DNA of 64,000 nucleotides, taken from assembly GCF_041146795.1 (NCBI RefSeq), contig NC_135183.1, forward strand, positions 14,112,840-14,176,839, in the 5' to 3' direction. Positions 44,722-53,662 of this stretch are shown here, in pieces. The DNA is from Maylandia zebra. Its lineage: Eukaryota > Chordata > Actinopteri > Cichliformes > Cichlidae. The position numbers and the translations under genes are program-made. Numbering within the stretch: the first letter of the stretch is position 1; every line of letters begins with the position of its first letter. The notes beneath the pieces were generated by a model that saw only the letters and a list, made by a program, of their open reading frames with translations, did not search any database and was not told the DNA's origin.

Positions 44722-47150
44722 GATCTGGAGGAAGATTTCATCTTCGATGGAGGGTGCTGTTCCTCTATGAACTTTTCTTTGCAGATGATCCTGTTCTCAC
44801 AAGGCTTGAAGTAGCTTGGTCGTCCATTCTCAAGGACATTGGTCTTGAATGTGTTGACAGTCGGCCGGTGAGCCCCACCGAGACAGACGTCACCGACTAT
44901 TACCCAACCCAGGTCCACCTGTTGGGCATAAGGTTCGTTGTGACGGCCGTTACGCTGAATGCGCACTTTGTGAACTCTGATGATGTCCCTCCCAAGTAAC
45001 AAAAGTATCTCAGCTGACGCATCAAGAGGAGGGATCCTGTCAGCAATACACCTGAGATGCTTGTGGCTTTGGGCGGCTTCTGGAGTAGGGATTTCGTCCC
45101 TATTATTGGGAATCAGGTTGCACTCAATAAGAGTCGGCAATGATAAGTGCAACTGTCCATCAGCTGACTCCACCATAAATCCAGAGGCCCTTCTTCCAGC
45201 AGTCTCGGTGATTCCTGAGCATGTTTTGAGGGTATAGGGGGAAGCCTCACCCTGGATGTCAAACATGTCAAAGAATGCTGATCTGGCTAGCGACACATTG
45301 CTTTGGTCATCCAGCATCACGTATGTCCTCACCTTTTGGTCTGGGCGACCCTTGGGATACACACTGACCAGACAGATTTTGGAACATGATTTACCTTTAA
45401 GACCCTGACCACACATGGCTGTGCATGAAGAGGCTGCTATGTCAGTGACACACTCGGTAGGCTCCCCACCATGCTCTGCAGAAGGTGGTCTGGAACTTGG
45501 AGCCCAAGGTGCCGGTCCAGGATGGAGTGCTGCAATGTGCCGGTCGCTGTCACACTCAGAGCAGTGGGTGTCAGCTTTACACTCTTTAGCTTGGTGAGTT
45601 GCTGAAGCACAACATTTAAAACATATGGAGTGCTCCACCAGGAAGCGTCTTCGCTCTGCAAGTGGTCTTTCTCGAAAGCCTCTGCATTTCCTGAGGGAGT
45701 GAGGTTTCTTGTGGAGAGGACACTCTCTGTCTAGATCAACGGTGAGTCCTTTGGAGGACTGAGAGGTGGGGGGGTTTCCTACCTCAGTTTTACTTACGGA
45801 TAAAGGAGGTTTGGATTTCCATTGTTTGGAGAAGGATCCGTCACCTTTGAACACAGCTGAACTGAAGTTAGCAAAAGCAAAGCTAGGATCATTTCTCATC
45901 TCTGCATGGTTATACACGAAGTCCACAAAAAATGAGAAAGGGGGATATGGAACTTGGTGCTCCCTCTTATAGCGAGACCCCTGAGTTATCCACTGTTCTT
46001 GGACATTGTGGGGCAGTTTCTCCGCTATAGGGTTTATTCCCCTTGCAGTGTCTAGGAAGCTGAGCCCTGGCAAATATCCCTCTTGCTTAGCAGCTTCGAT
46101 CTCTAGGAGCAGGTCTTCGAGTTCTTGAAGCTTCTGGTGATCTCTAATTGAAAGCTTTGGGAAGTGGTTCAATCTATCGAAGAGAGAAGCTTCAATGGCC
46201 TCTGGAGAGCCATAACACTTGTCCAGCCTTCGCCAAAGCATGTTCAAACCCATGAATGGATTGTTGACATAAACTGCCCTTATCCTCTTGGCGTGGTGTA
46301 GCGACTCCCCACCAAGCCACTTAATGAGCAGGTCCAGTTCTTCACTAGGTTTGAGGCTAAGTCCCTCCACAGCGTTAACAAAGCTAGATTTCCATGACAG
46401 ATAACTAGCAGGCTGGTTATCAAACACTTTTAGTCCAGCTGTGACAAGGTCTCGACGCGCCAGATATACAGCTAACTCAGATACACCTTGAGCCTCCAGT
46501 GGTGAGCGGGGTGGAAGTTGGTTTGTTGAGTCTGTGCAGCGATGTGTGTGCATGGAGGGGACATCTCTATCTGTGTTAAAAGGCAGAGGGTCAGGGCGAT
46601 TCTTTCTCTGGTTGCCTGGGTGCAGGCCTTCAGCCGAGCAAGCAGAAGGATACGGCTGTTGTGTGTCACGACTGACGCAATGAACTTGTCTGTGTTGTGG
46701 TACAGAAGCAGCAGCCTGTGTTTCTTTCTCATTTTGAGCTAAAGCATAACTCTGCCCTGAAGAGAAATGTGCTTGGATGAACTCACCAGTTCGCTGTAAT
46801 GACTGCTTCGTTGCTTGAGCATGACTGGCTTTACTCCCAAGGTCACAGTTGTCTAAATCCGCAGCAGCCTCAAACACTTGAGCCTCTGCTGAGGCAGCCT
46901 CAGCTTCACACTCTTCTTTTAGTGCATTCAATGTAGCCTCTATGCGTGGTTTCTCCACTTGCATGTCTATTTGACGTTTTGCATAGGCTGCTCGTGTGCA
47001 TGCAGCTTCCGCCTTTGCATGAGCTTTAGCAGCAGCGGCACTAGCTGAAGATTTATTTGAACTTTGCTTGGAAAATGCAGCTGAGGCAGCACACTCCGAC
47101 CTAACCTCCAGGCTCTGAATATCGGCGTCAATAGGGTTTGAGCTGGACAT
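44718..47150 (-). CDS. BEL/Pao Gag-protease polyprotein (810 residues)
   Basis: Residues 1-150 are rich in Ala, Lys and Glu and likely helical or coiled. The central region (about 220-430) matches the DUF1759-like Gag of BEL elements (VFDNQPASYLSWKSSF, FDRLNHFPKLS). Zinc-binding motifs follow at 477-535, including CFKCCASATHQAKEC (CX2C-X5-H-X4-C) and CSEC. A retropepsin-like site reads VMLDDQSNVS at 611-620, with LLLLGRD later. The protein forms the capsid and processes the polyprotein. The ORF is intact and ends in a TGA overlapping the ATG of the pol ORF (ATGA). Pol-frame sequence continues upstream of that ATG without a stop, so Gag and Pol overlap in the -1 relation. The start is the first ATG after the 5' leader. 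Confidence 0.8.
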   Translation of the reverse strand: MSSSNPIDADIQSLEVRSECAASAAFSKQSSNKSSASAAAAKAHAKAEAACTRAAYAKRQIDMQVEKPRIEATLNALKEECEAEAASAEAQVFEAAADLDNCDLGSKASHAQATKQSLQRTGEFIQAHFSSGQSYALAQNEKETQAAASVPQHRQVHCVSRDTQQPYPSACSAEGLHPGNQRKNRPDPLPFNTDRDVPSMHTHRCTDSTNQLPPRSPLEAQGVSELAVYLARRDLVTAGLKVFDNQPASYLSWKSSFVNAVEGLSLKPSEELDLLIKWLGGESLHHAKRIRAVYVNNPFMGLNMLWRRLDKCYGSPEAIEASLFDRLNHFPKLSIRDHQKLQELEDLLLEIEAAKQEGYLPGLSFLDTARGINPIAEKLPHNVQEQWITQGSRYKREHQVPYPPFSFFVDFVYNHAEMRNDPSFAFANFSSAVFKGDGSFSKQWKSKPPLSVSKTEVGNPPTSQSSKGLTVDLDRECPLHKKPHSLRKCRGFRERPLAERRRFLVEHSICFKCCASATHQAKECKADTHCSECDSDRHIAALHPGPAPWAPSSRPPSAEHGGEPTECVTDIAASSCTAMCGQGLKGKSCSKICLVSVYPKGRPDQKVRTYVMLDDQSNVSLARSAFFDMFDIQGEASPYTLKTCSGITETAGRRASGFMVESADGQLHLSLPTLIECNLIPNNRDEIPTPEAAQSHKHLRCIADRIPPLDASAEILLLLGRDIIRVHKVRIQRNGRHNEPYAQQVDLGWVIVGDVCLGGAHRPTVNTFKTNVLENGRPSYFKPCENRIICKEKFIEEQHPPSKMKSSSRS

Positions 47151-47314
47151 CGTTTAATACAGGCAGGTGAATGGGTCTTCAAATCCCGTAAAAAGATACA
47201 GAAGAAGCGAACGTAACCTCTTTGATGTTTTTCTTCTACTTAGTGGTTACTGGTGGCGAAGAAATAGGCTGCCGAGATTCCTTCAAAGCTTGATGTGATG
47301 ATTCATCTTTTCAC

Positions 47315-47743
47315 TGTTCTGTCCTCACTAAGCGTTGTCCTCGTGAACGTAGACTCAGCTATACAGACAGCTAAACACTCTCCTAATCAAAATCCAGGGA
47401 ACAGGCCAATGTGTTGAGTTGGATGATTTAATAAGGAAAAAGTGTGAAACTGTTGACAAAACCAGAAATAAACCAATAAAAATGTTGCCTCAATATACAG
47501 TATAACAAACACATATTCAAAAATATGACCACAATATTTATCTGCTTAGTGAGTGCCCGAATAAAACATCAAATGAAATCACACTCATGATCAAAACGTT
47601 AAAGAAACCACATGACATGGATGGCAACAGATTAATGGAGGTGAAACTGCCTCTGGCTCGATCTTACAGAGTAAAAAAAATACACAAAAACAACCACTAG
47701 AGGGCAAACTGCTGCAGAACAGAAAATACCTAATGCCAGCATA
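47315..47743 (-). repeat. BEL/Pao 5' LTR (internally deleted)
   Basis: 429 bp. Same ends as the 3' LTR, but joins ACCACATGACAT directly to GGATGGCAACAG, a deletion flanked by short CAT repeats in the other copy. It also has 6 bases the 3' LTR lacks (CTCCTAATC versus CTC). Confidence 0.85.
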
Positions 47744-47748
47744 CCAAA

Positions 47749-48316
47749 TGTGACTTTATAAATAACTTCTTTAACCAAATTAATTTCTTTCCAAAAGCAT
47801 TCTAATAAAGATATCAAACAAAAGTCAAAAAGTCCAGGTCAACATTATGAGCCAGAGAATAATCGTAAACAATTCTGTGCCCTCTCTTTCTAGTACAGGC
47901 TCACTGACTGCAACACTGCACCCTGATGGTGGCAGATTTTACAGAGCAAAAATACAATGTGGCTCTGCCAGTGTTTCTGAAAAATATAAGCGCTTCCATT
48001 GAAGTGTTGCTATATTACTCATATTAAATACATTTTAATAGAAAAAAAGAAAATAAAAATGTACATTTTTGTAAATTCCTTAGACATAACACTAGTATTT
48101 GTATATATGCACTGCACAAACACGTTAAAGAAACAATTTGAAAATGCCTCATCTCAATGGGATTTTTTTTTCTTTTTGCTGTATATCTCTCAAATAAAAG
48201 ACACATTTAAAATCAAAATGAACAAAATGATGCTGTAGGCTAGTTCATTTTGCATAAATTTCAATGCAGCATTAGTATCAGTATCAGTAGTTTGTACGAC
48301 CCCCATGTGCTTGTAT
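47749..48316. other. Flank between BEL and Gypsy; 3' remnant of a Tc1-like fossil at its right end
   Basis: Mostly AT-rich without a gene. On the minus strand, bases 48316 to about 48270 continue the C-terminal reading frame of a Tc1-like transposase (IQAHGGRTNY then stop) that resumes at 52471 beyond the Gypsy insertion. Confidence 0.45.
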
Positions 48317-48321
48317 GCATG

Positions 48322-48496
48322 TGTGGCGGAGGTGGGAGGAGGGGAGGAGTGGTGCAGTGATCTCAACGGGGCGGTGCTGGTAAGAACAGCTAATGCAGAC
48401 GGTGTTCTGTTGTGATTCAGTGCACACTCTTAATAAATGTGGGATCTGATGACAACGACCTGTGTGTGGGTGTATCTGTGCCTAGCATGTGTCACA
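48322..48496 (+). repeat. Gypsy 5' LTR (175 bp, promoter region deleted)
   Basis: TGTGGCGG...GTGTCACA. It lacks about 105 bases in total that are present in the 3' LTR, including its TTTATATAGG TATA box. Confidence 0.85.
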
Positions 48497-48498
48497 AG

Positions 48499-48516
48499 TG
48501 GTGCCGAAACCCAGGA
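48499..48516 (+). other. Gypsy primer-binding site, tRNA-Phe type
   Basis: TGGTGCCGAAACCCAGGA matches the complement of the tRNA-Phe 3' end at 17 of 18 positions, two bases after the 5' LTR. Confidence 0.75.
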
Positions 48517-48532
48517 GCCTGCCGGTGTGGGG

Positions 48533-49422
48533 ATGTCCGACCCGCAGGCTGCGCCGCCCGCCCAGCCTTTGCAGTTTTTGGCGCAGATGCTGGCGGAGAT
48601 GGCGAAGATGAGCCACGACCATGCGGCGGCCCAGCGGGCTCACCTGGCTGCGCTGCAGGAGCAGACGGACCGGCAGACTCTGGTTCTGGAGCGGCTGGTT
48701 GGCGCCGCTGCCCCGCCGAAGCCCCCACCGCTGTCGGTGGCAGTGCCCCGGATGGGGGACGGGGACGACCCCCAGGTTTTTCTGGAGACTTTTCGTGCCA
48801 CGGCGGAGGCCTGCCAGTGGCCGCAGGTGGAGTGGGCTCCGCGTTTGCTTCCTCTGCTGTCGGGGGAGGCTCGGACGGCGGCCCTCAGTCTGCCGCCGGC
48901 TTCGAGGGGCAGCTTCCAGGACGTGAGCCGGGCGGTGGTGGACAGGTTGGGGCTCACCACTGAAGATCGTCGGGATCGTCAGAGGGCGAGACGCTGCTGG
49001 TGGACAAAGTGGTGCTGGAGCAGTTCGTGGAGGGGCTGCCTGCGGAGACGGCGAGATGGGTCAGGTGCCACCATCTGGAGGTGGCGGTTACGTTGGCGGA
49101 GGACCACCTTGCCGCTAGAGCGGGGGAGCCCGGGAACAGCGGCCGGAGGCCGAACAGACAAGCCCCGGTGCCGGCACCGCTGGCGTTGAGCCCCACTAAT
49201 CCTTTTGCTGCGTTTGTGCCTTCCCAGGGATCGGACCTGAGCAGTGCCGCCCCTGAGCCACGGAGAGCAGCACAGACGCCGGGGCAGGAGTGCTGGAAGT
49301 GCGGACAGCCGGGACACCTGAGGAGGGACTGTCCTTTGATGGAGGTGGGGCAGGTGTTCCGCGTTGCCGGTGCTCCAGCACCCTCTCCCGGAGGGACATA
49401 CAGCATTCCGGTAAGGACTTGA
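48533..49422 (+). pseudogene. Gypsy gag, frameshifted with a deletion
   Basis: Starts at MSDPQAAPPAQPLQ in the first frame and is open with a helical N-terminus (FLAQMLAEMAKMSHD) to about 48975. A second frame then continues with DKVVLEQFVEGLPAETARWV, a SCAN-like capsid segment, and a CCHC zinc knuckle CWKCGQPGHLRRDC, ending at 49422. The region between the two frames is shorter than expected for a SCAN-like fold, so a deletion with frameshift is inferred near 48960-48990. Upstream ATGs at 48412 and 48437 lie in the LTR and are unlikely starts. Confidence 0.65.
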
Positions 49423-49429
49423 GGGGGTA

Positions 49430-50215
49430 TACGCCATGCTTTGGTGGACACGGGCTGCACGCAGACCCTCGTGCACCAATGCTTGGTTCGCCCCGGGGCA
49501 TTGCTGGAGGCAGAATGGGTGGTGGTGAGGTGTGTGCATGGTGATGTTCACAGGTATCCCATAGTGCCGCTGTTATTAAAGTATAAGGGCAAAACGCATA
49601 GAGTAACGGCTGCGGTTAGCCCGCGCCTGTCGCATCCCCTAATTCTGGGTACGAATTGGCCGGGGTTTCATCATCTGTTGGGACAGTATGCGGGGGTGCG
49701 GTCACGACCGCTAGTAGCATGTAGTGTCTGCGCGGTGCTCAGTGGTGACGCGGGGTCGTCCGACACTGACTCTGGGGAGGGGGAGACGGCGGGTCCTTCA
49801 CAGGTAGCCCTGCCGGCTCCGGAAGTTCCCCCCACGGGTGATTTCCCACTGGAACAGTCTCGTGATGACACCCTACGCTCAGCCTTTGACCAAGTGATTG
49901 AGATTGATGGTCACGTGGTGTGCCCTGAAGCCGTGCGGACCTACCCACGCTTCATTTTATCAAAAGACAGGTTATATCAAGTGAGTCGTGACGCTCGCAT
50001 GGAGGGGACACACACCCAGCTGTTGGTGCCGCAGGGCCGCCGGGAAACAATTTTCCAGGCGGCTCATTATAACCCCATGGCAGGGCATATGGGATACGAA
50101 AAAACTCTGGAGCGAATAACGGCCCGATTTTATTGGCCGGGCATCCGAGCGGATGTGCGCCATTGGTGCGCGTCCTGCCCGGACTGCCAACTTGTTAATC
50201 AGCCGGCCATTGATC
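49430..50215 (+). pseudogene. Gypsy pol part 1: protease and integrase zinc-binding domain
   Basis: Protease active site LVDTGCTQTLVH near 49441 and flap/C-terminal motif LILGTNWPG. Then, after a linker, the integrase zinc domain HYNPMAGHMGYEKTLERI with CASCPDCQL (H-H-C-C). The open frame runs on to 50262, but its meaning changes at about 50210, where the sequence jumps to the far side of a missing integrase core. The catalytic D-D-E segment is absent. Confidence 0.7.
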
Positions 50216-52315
50216 GCAGTGCGGGAGGTGCCCCAGGCCTCCACGGGATTTTCTCCCTTTGAACTGCTGTTCGGCAGGAGGCCACGTGGGGTGCTCGACC
50301 TGATTAAAGAAAGCTGGGAGGACGGTCCGAGCCCCGCCAAGAATGAGATTCAGTACGTGTTGGACCTGAGAGCAAAACTCCACACTTTGGGGAGGTTGTC
50401 ACGGGAGAATTTGCTCCAGGCTCAGCAGCGTCAGCAACGCCTGTATGACAGAGGGGCTAGACTCAGGCAATTTTCACCGGGAGACAAAGTGCTTGTATTA
50501 CTCCCTTCTTCTAGCTCAAAGTTGCTCGCCAAGTGGCAAGGACCCTTTGTGGTCACACGGCGAGTCGGGGACGTTGACTATGAGGTCGCTCGGTCGGACA
50601 GGGGAGGGGCCACGCAGATTTATCACCTCAATCTCCTTAAAGCGTGGAGAGAGGTTGAAACCGCTTCTCTGGTGAGCCTGGTTAAGGAGAGAGATGAGTT
50701 GGGGCCGGAGGTGCCAAATTCCATCATCCCCGCCTCCCTCCCTTGTGATGACCATCTCACACAGGCCCAGAGAGCGGACGTTGTCGCGTTACAACAGCGT
50801 TTTGCTGACGTGTTCTCCCCCCTGCCCGGCCGGACGTCTCTCATTGAGCATCATTTTGTAACGCAGCCTGGCGTGACAGTGCGTTCACGGCCCTACAGGC
50901 TTCCTGAGCATAAACGGCAAATCGTGCAGAGGGAATTGGCTGAAATGCTGAGAATGGGAGTGATAGAAGAGTCGCACAGCGCCTGGTGTAGCCCCATCGT
51001 TCTGGTGGTGAAGAAGGATGGGTCTATACGGTTCTGTGTCGACTATCGCAAGGTGAATGAAGTGTCACGTTTTGATGCTTATCCCATGCCCCGGGTCGAC
51101 GAGCTCCTGGATCGGCTGGGCACGGCCCGTTTTTTCACGACCCTGGATTTAACCAAGGGCTATTGGCAGATTCCCTTGTCTGCCGAGTCCAAGGAGAAAA
51201 CGGCCTTCTCCACTCCGTACAGTTTGTACCAATTCGTTACACTTCCGTTCGGCTTGTTCGGGGCCCCTGCCACCTTCCAGCGCCTCATGGACCGGGTGCT
51301 GCGCCCACACGCTGCGTATGCTGCTGCCTACTTGGATGACGTGATCATCCACAGCGACACCTGGGCGGAGCATGTGCAGCGGGTGGCCGCGGTCCTGGAG
51401 TCCCTGAGGCAGGCGGGGCTCACGGCCAACCCGAAGAAGTGTGCGGTTGGACGGAGGGAGGTACAGTATCTGGGGTACCACTTGGGGGGCGGGCAGGTGC
51501 GTCCACAGGTGGAAAAGACGGCGGCTATCGCATCCTGCCCGCGCCCCAAGACTAAAAAGGAGGTGAGACGGTTTCTGGGGCTGGCGGGTTACTATCGCCG
51601 GTTCGTGCCAGGATTTGCGCAGCTGACCAGCCCCTTAACCGATCTTACCCGGAAGGGTGCTCCAGATCTGGTTCAGTGGACGGGGCCGTGCCAGGCGGCG
51701 TTTGTGCAGGTGAAAAAGGCTCTCTGTGGGGAGCCGCTGCTTCACACCCCTAACTTTTCCCTCCCTTTTGTTCTGCAGACTGACGCCTCGAACAGAGGGT
51801 TGGGGGCCGTTTTGTCCCAGCAGGTGAGGGGGGCCGACTGTCCCGTTCTTTACATCAGCCGGAAGCTGGCAGAGCGCGAAAGACGGTACAGCACCGTGGA
51901 GAAGGAGTGCTTGGCTATCCGGTGGGCGGTCGACTCCCTTCGCTATTACCTCCTGGGGCGCTCATTCACCCTCTGCTCGGACCACGCCCCGCTACAGTGG
52001 CTCCACCGCATGAAGGATGCCAACGCCCGGATCACCCGGTGGTATCTGGCTTTGCAGCCTTTTAAGTTCAAGGTGGTCCATAGGCCGGGGGCGCAGATGG
52101 CGGTGGCCGATTTCCTCTCTCGCTCGCGGGGGGGGGGAGTAGGTTCGGCCGGTGGGCTTCCCGGCCTCAGTCGGGCGGTGGGGGTGTGTGGCGGAGGTGT
52201 GGTCCGGGGCGCGGCTGCAGGGGAGGAGTGGTGCAGTGAGCTCAACGGGGCGGTGCTGGTAAGAACAGCTGATGGCGATTTTGGACTGATGATGCTTTTC
52301 CTTTCCTTTATATAG
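50213..52315 (+). CDS. Gypsy pol part 2: integrase C-terminus, reverse transcriptase, RNase H
   Basis: The open frame (50153-52315) is meaningful from about 50213: REVPQASTGFSPFELLFGR is the end of an integrase core, then SPGDKVLVLLPSSSSKLL and WQGPFVV, a chromatin-type/GPY-F-like C-terminus. RT follows with VVKKDGSIRFCVDYRKVN, LTKGYWQIPL, FGLFGAPATFQRLMD and YLDD at residues 393-396. RNase H has TDASNRGLGAVLSQ and STVEKECLAIRWAV. No stop interrupts RT or RNase H. A G-run (polypurine tract) at about 52129-52137 and the 3' LTR follow. Enzymatic domains look intact, but the element cannot integrate on its own. Confidence 0.8.
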   Translation: MAVREVPQASTGFSPFELLFGRRPRGVLDLIKESWEDGPSPAKNEIQYVLDLRAKLHTLGRLSRENLLQAQQRQQRLYDRGARLRQFSPGDKVLVLLPSSSSKLLAKWQGPFVVTRRVGDVDYEVARSDRGGATQIYHLNLLKAWREVETASLVSLVKERDELGPEVPNSIIPASLPCDDHLTQAQRADVVALQQRFADVFSPLPGRTSLIEHHFVTQPGVTVRSRPYRLPEHKRQIVQRELAEMLRMGVIEESHSAWCSPIVLVVKKDGSIRFCVDYRKVNEVSRFDAYPMPRVDELLDRLGTARFFTTLDLTKGYWQIPLSAESKEKTAFSTPYSLYQFVTLPFGLFGAPATFQRLMDRVLRPHAAYAAAYLDDVIIHSDTWAEHVQRVAAVLESLRQAGLTANPKKCAVGRREVQYLGYHLGGGQVRPQVEKTAAIASCPRPKTKKEVRRFLGLAGYYRRFVPGFAQLTSPLTDLTRKGAPDLVQWTGPCQAAFVQVKKALCGEPLLHTPNFSLPFVLQTDASNRGLGAVLSQQVRGADCPVLYISRKLAERERRYSTVEKECLAIRWAVDSLRYYLLGRSFTLCSDHAPLQWLHRMKDANARITRWYLALQPFKFKVVHRPGAQMAVADFLSRSRGGGVGSAGGLPGLSRAVGVCGGGVVRGAAAGEEWCSELNGAVLVRTADGDFGLMMLFLSFI

Positions 52316-52465
52316 GAGGTGGAGAGGAGCGGAGGAGAGAGACGCTGGGGAAACCGACCGCTGTCAGACGGTGTTCTGTTGTGATTCAGTGCACACTCTT
52401 AATAAATGTGGGATCTGATGACAACGACCTGTGTGTGGGTGTATCTGTGCCTAGCGTGTGTCACA
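52187..52465 (+). repeat. Gypsy 3' LTR (279 bp, intact)
   Basis: TGTGGCGG...GTGTCACA with TTTATATAGG TATA box and AATAAATG polyadenylation signal. Confidence 0.85.
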
Positions 52466-52470
52466 GCATG

Positions 52471-52705
52471 CTTGTAATGTTAAGACATGCTTGGTCCACG
52501 GCATCACTGAGATGCTGCATGAGGCTAATAATAATGCTGAGGCTGGGCGTTGACGGGGACCAGGAGGAGCCAGGATGTACAGCAACAGAGCAGGGTCTGA
52601 CAATGGGCCCAAGGATTTCTTGATGATACCTAATAGCAGTCAGGCTGCCGTTGCCTAGCTTGTAGAGGCCCCTCCATGGATATGCCTCCACAGACTGGTG
52701 TTGGC
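52471..52705 (-). pseudogene. Tc1-like transposase fossil, split by the Gypsy insertion
   Basis: The minus-strand frame has GSLTAIRYHQEILGPIVRP, a Tc1/mariner catalytic-domain segment, then a decayed stretch reaching the GCATG target site. Joining across the target duplication continues into IQAHGGRTNY-stop at 48316-48270, a Tc1-type C-terminus. Frameshifts are present. This is a second, older Tc1 family than the one at 53663. Confidence 0.5.
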
Positions 52706-52895
52706 CAGAGGGGCCGATGGCGCGATATGGCAGCCTCGTCTCTGTCAGTCTGCCCCAGGGCAACTGTGGCTACAACCGTAGCTTGCCTCCACCAGTGTGT
52801 GAATGTGAGAGTGAATGAATAGTGGCATTGTAAAGCGCTTTGGGTGCCTTGAAAAGCGCTATATAAATCCAATCCATTATTATTATTATTATTAC
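52706..52895 (+). repeat. SINE / L2-type 3' tail
   Basis: GTAAAGCGCTTTGGGTGCC then GAAAAGCGCTATATAAATCC and an (ATT)n tail, the conserved tail shared by fish L2 LINEs and the SINEs they mobilise. The upstream body to about 52706 appears to belong to the SINE, but its promoter boxes are not clear. Confidence 0.6.
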
Positions 52896-53054
52896 TGACT
52901 AATTAGCAAACCAGTCAGTTGAAGGCATAAGAACTGGTTTGGTTTAGCCAACAGGGCTCTATGGCGCTGAGGAGAGTACAGGACCTACTAGAAGGCGAAA
53001 AGTTCTCAGCACATCAGAGGCTGCCTATCTCCCTCTCTTGACCACAATCAGCTT

Positions 53055-53145
53055 GTGTACACACCAAATCAGTTCACGGAGGATGCCATCATCATCACCC
53101 TTCACAGAATGCTGAGCCATCTGGAGAACAGGAAGATCTAAGTGA
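53055..53145 (+). repeat. Small LINE RT fragment
   Basis: Encodes QFTEDAIIITLHRMLSHLEN, resembling the DDAxxxLLHxxLxHLE segment of CR1/Rex1-type RTs (compare the element at 22257). Stops on both sides. The 53146-53325 flank shows no gene. Confidence 0.35.
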
Positions 53146-53325
53146 GGATGCATATACTTCTCTTATCTGCTACTTATTCTTGCTCCCCTGTTTATATTTT
53201 ATTTTATTCCATGCACAGTTGGACAGTTGCACAGCCATTCGTTGAAAATGTCCATTTCAAGCTGGACATTATGTTTTTCCCCTGCAGTTTCAGTCATAGT
53301 CTTCCTTTTATAGTTCATGTTTGTC

Positions 53326-53417
53326 ACACAGTAGTGTTTCAGATGTTTCATCTAAGACATGGAAACAGAATTGAGTAAAGAAATAGTAAAGAGAAGCATA
53401 TATTAAAAGATAACTCG
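53326..53417 (+). repeat. Segmental duplicate, copy B (piece 2)
   Basis: CACAGTAGTGTTTCAGATG to AAGATAACTCG matches 8136-8225. Confidence 0.75.
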
Positions 53418-53662
53418 GCTGTGGGGTATAGGTGACATACCAAGGCATTAGCTGAAAAATTAATGTAATGGCTGTTAGGTTTTGTATTGTTGATTGCCAT
53501 TTATGCTTAGAAATATTTAACCATATATGCTTAGAGGTGTATAATCAATTGTGTAGTGATAGGACTGTGATCTTTAGCAGGCTGCAAAGGCTTGGTGTGC
53601 ATTCTAGAGTGGAATGCACACCCACATCCTAGGAGATATATGGTATAGCAAACACACATATA

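Larger units (their letters stand above)
40819..47743 (-). mobile_element. BEL/Pao LTR retrotransposon, nearly complete
   Basis: 6.9 kb on the minus strand. LTRs at 47315-47743 (5') and 40819-41408 (3'), 5-bp TSD CCAAA at 40814-40818 and 47744-47748. A polypurine-like AGGTGGGGAG precedes the 3' LTR. The gag-protease ORF is followed by an RT-RNaseH-integrase ORF, the BEL/Pao order. Confidence 0.85.
48322..52465 (+). mobile_element. Gmr1-type Ty3/Gypsy retrotransposon, defective
   Basis: 4.1 kb with LTRs at both ends and TSD GCATG (48317-48321, 52466-52470). Pol order is protease, integrase zinc domain, integrase C-terminus, RT, RNase H. Integrase before RT is the hallmark of the Gmr1 group of deuterostome Ty3/Gypsy elements. 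Parts of gag, the integrase core and the 5' LTR are deleted. Confidence 0.8.
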
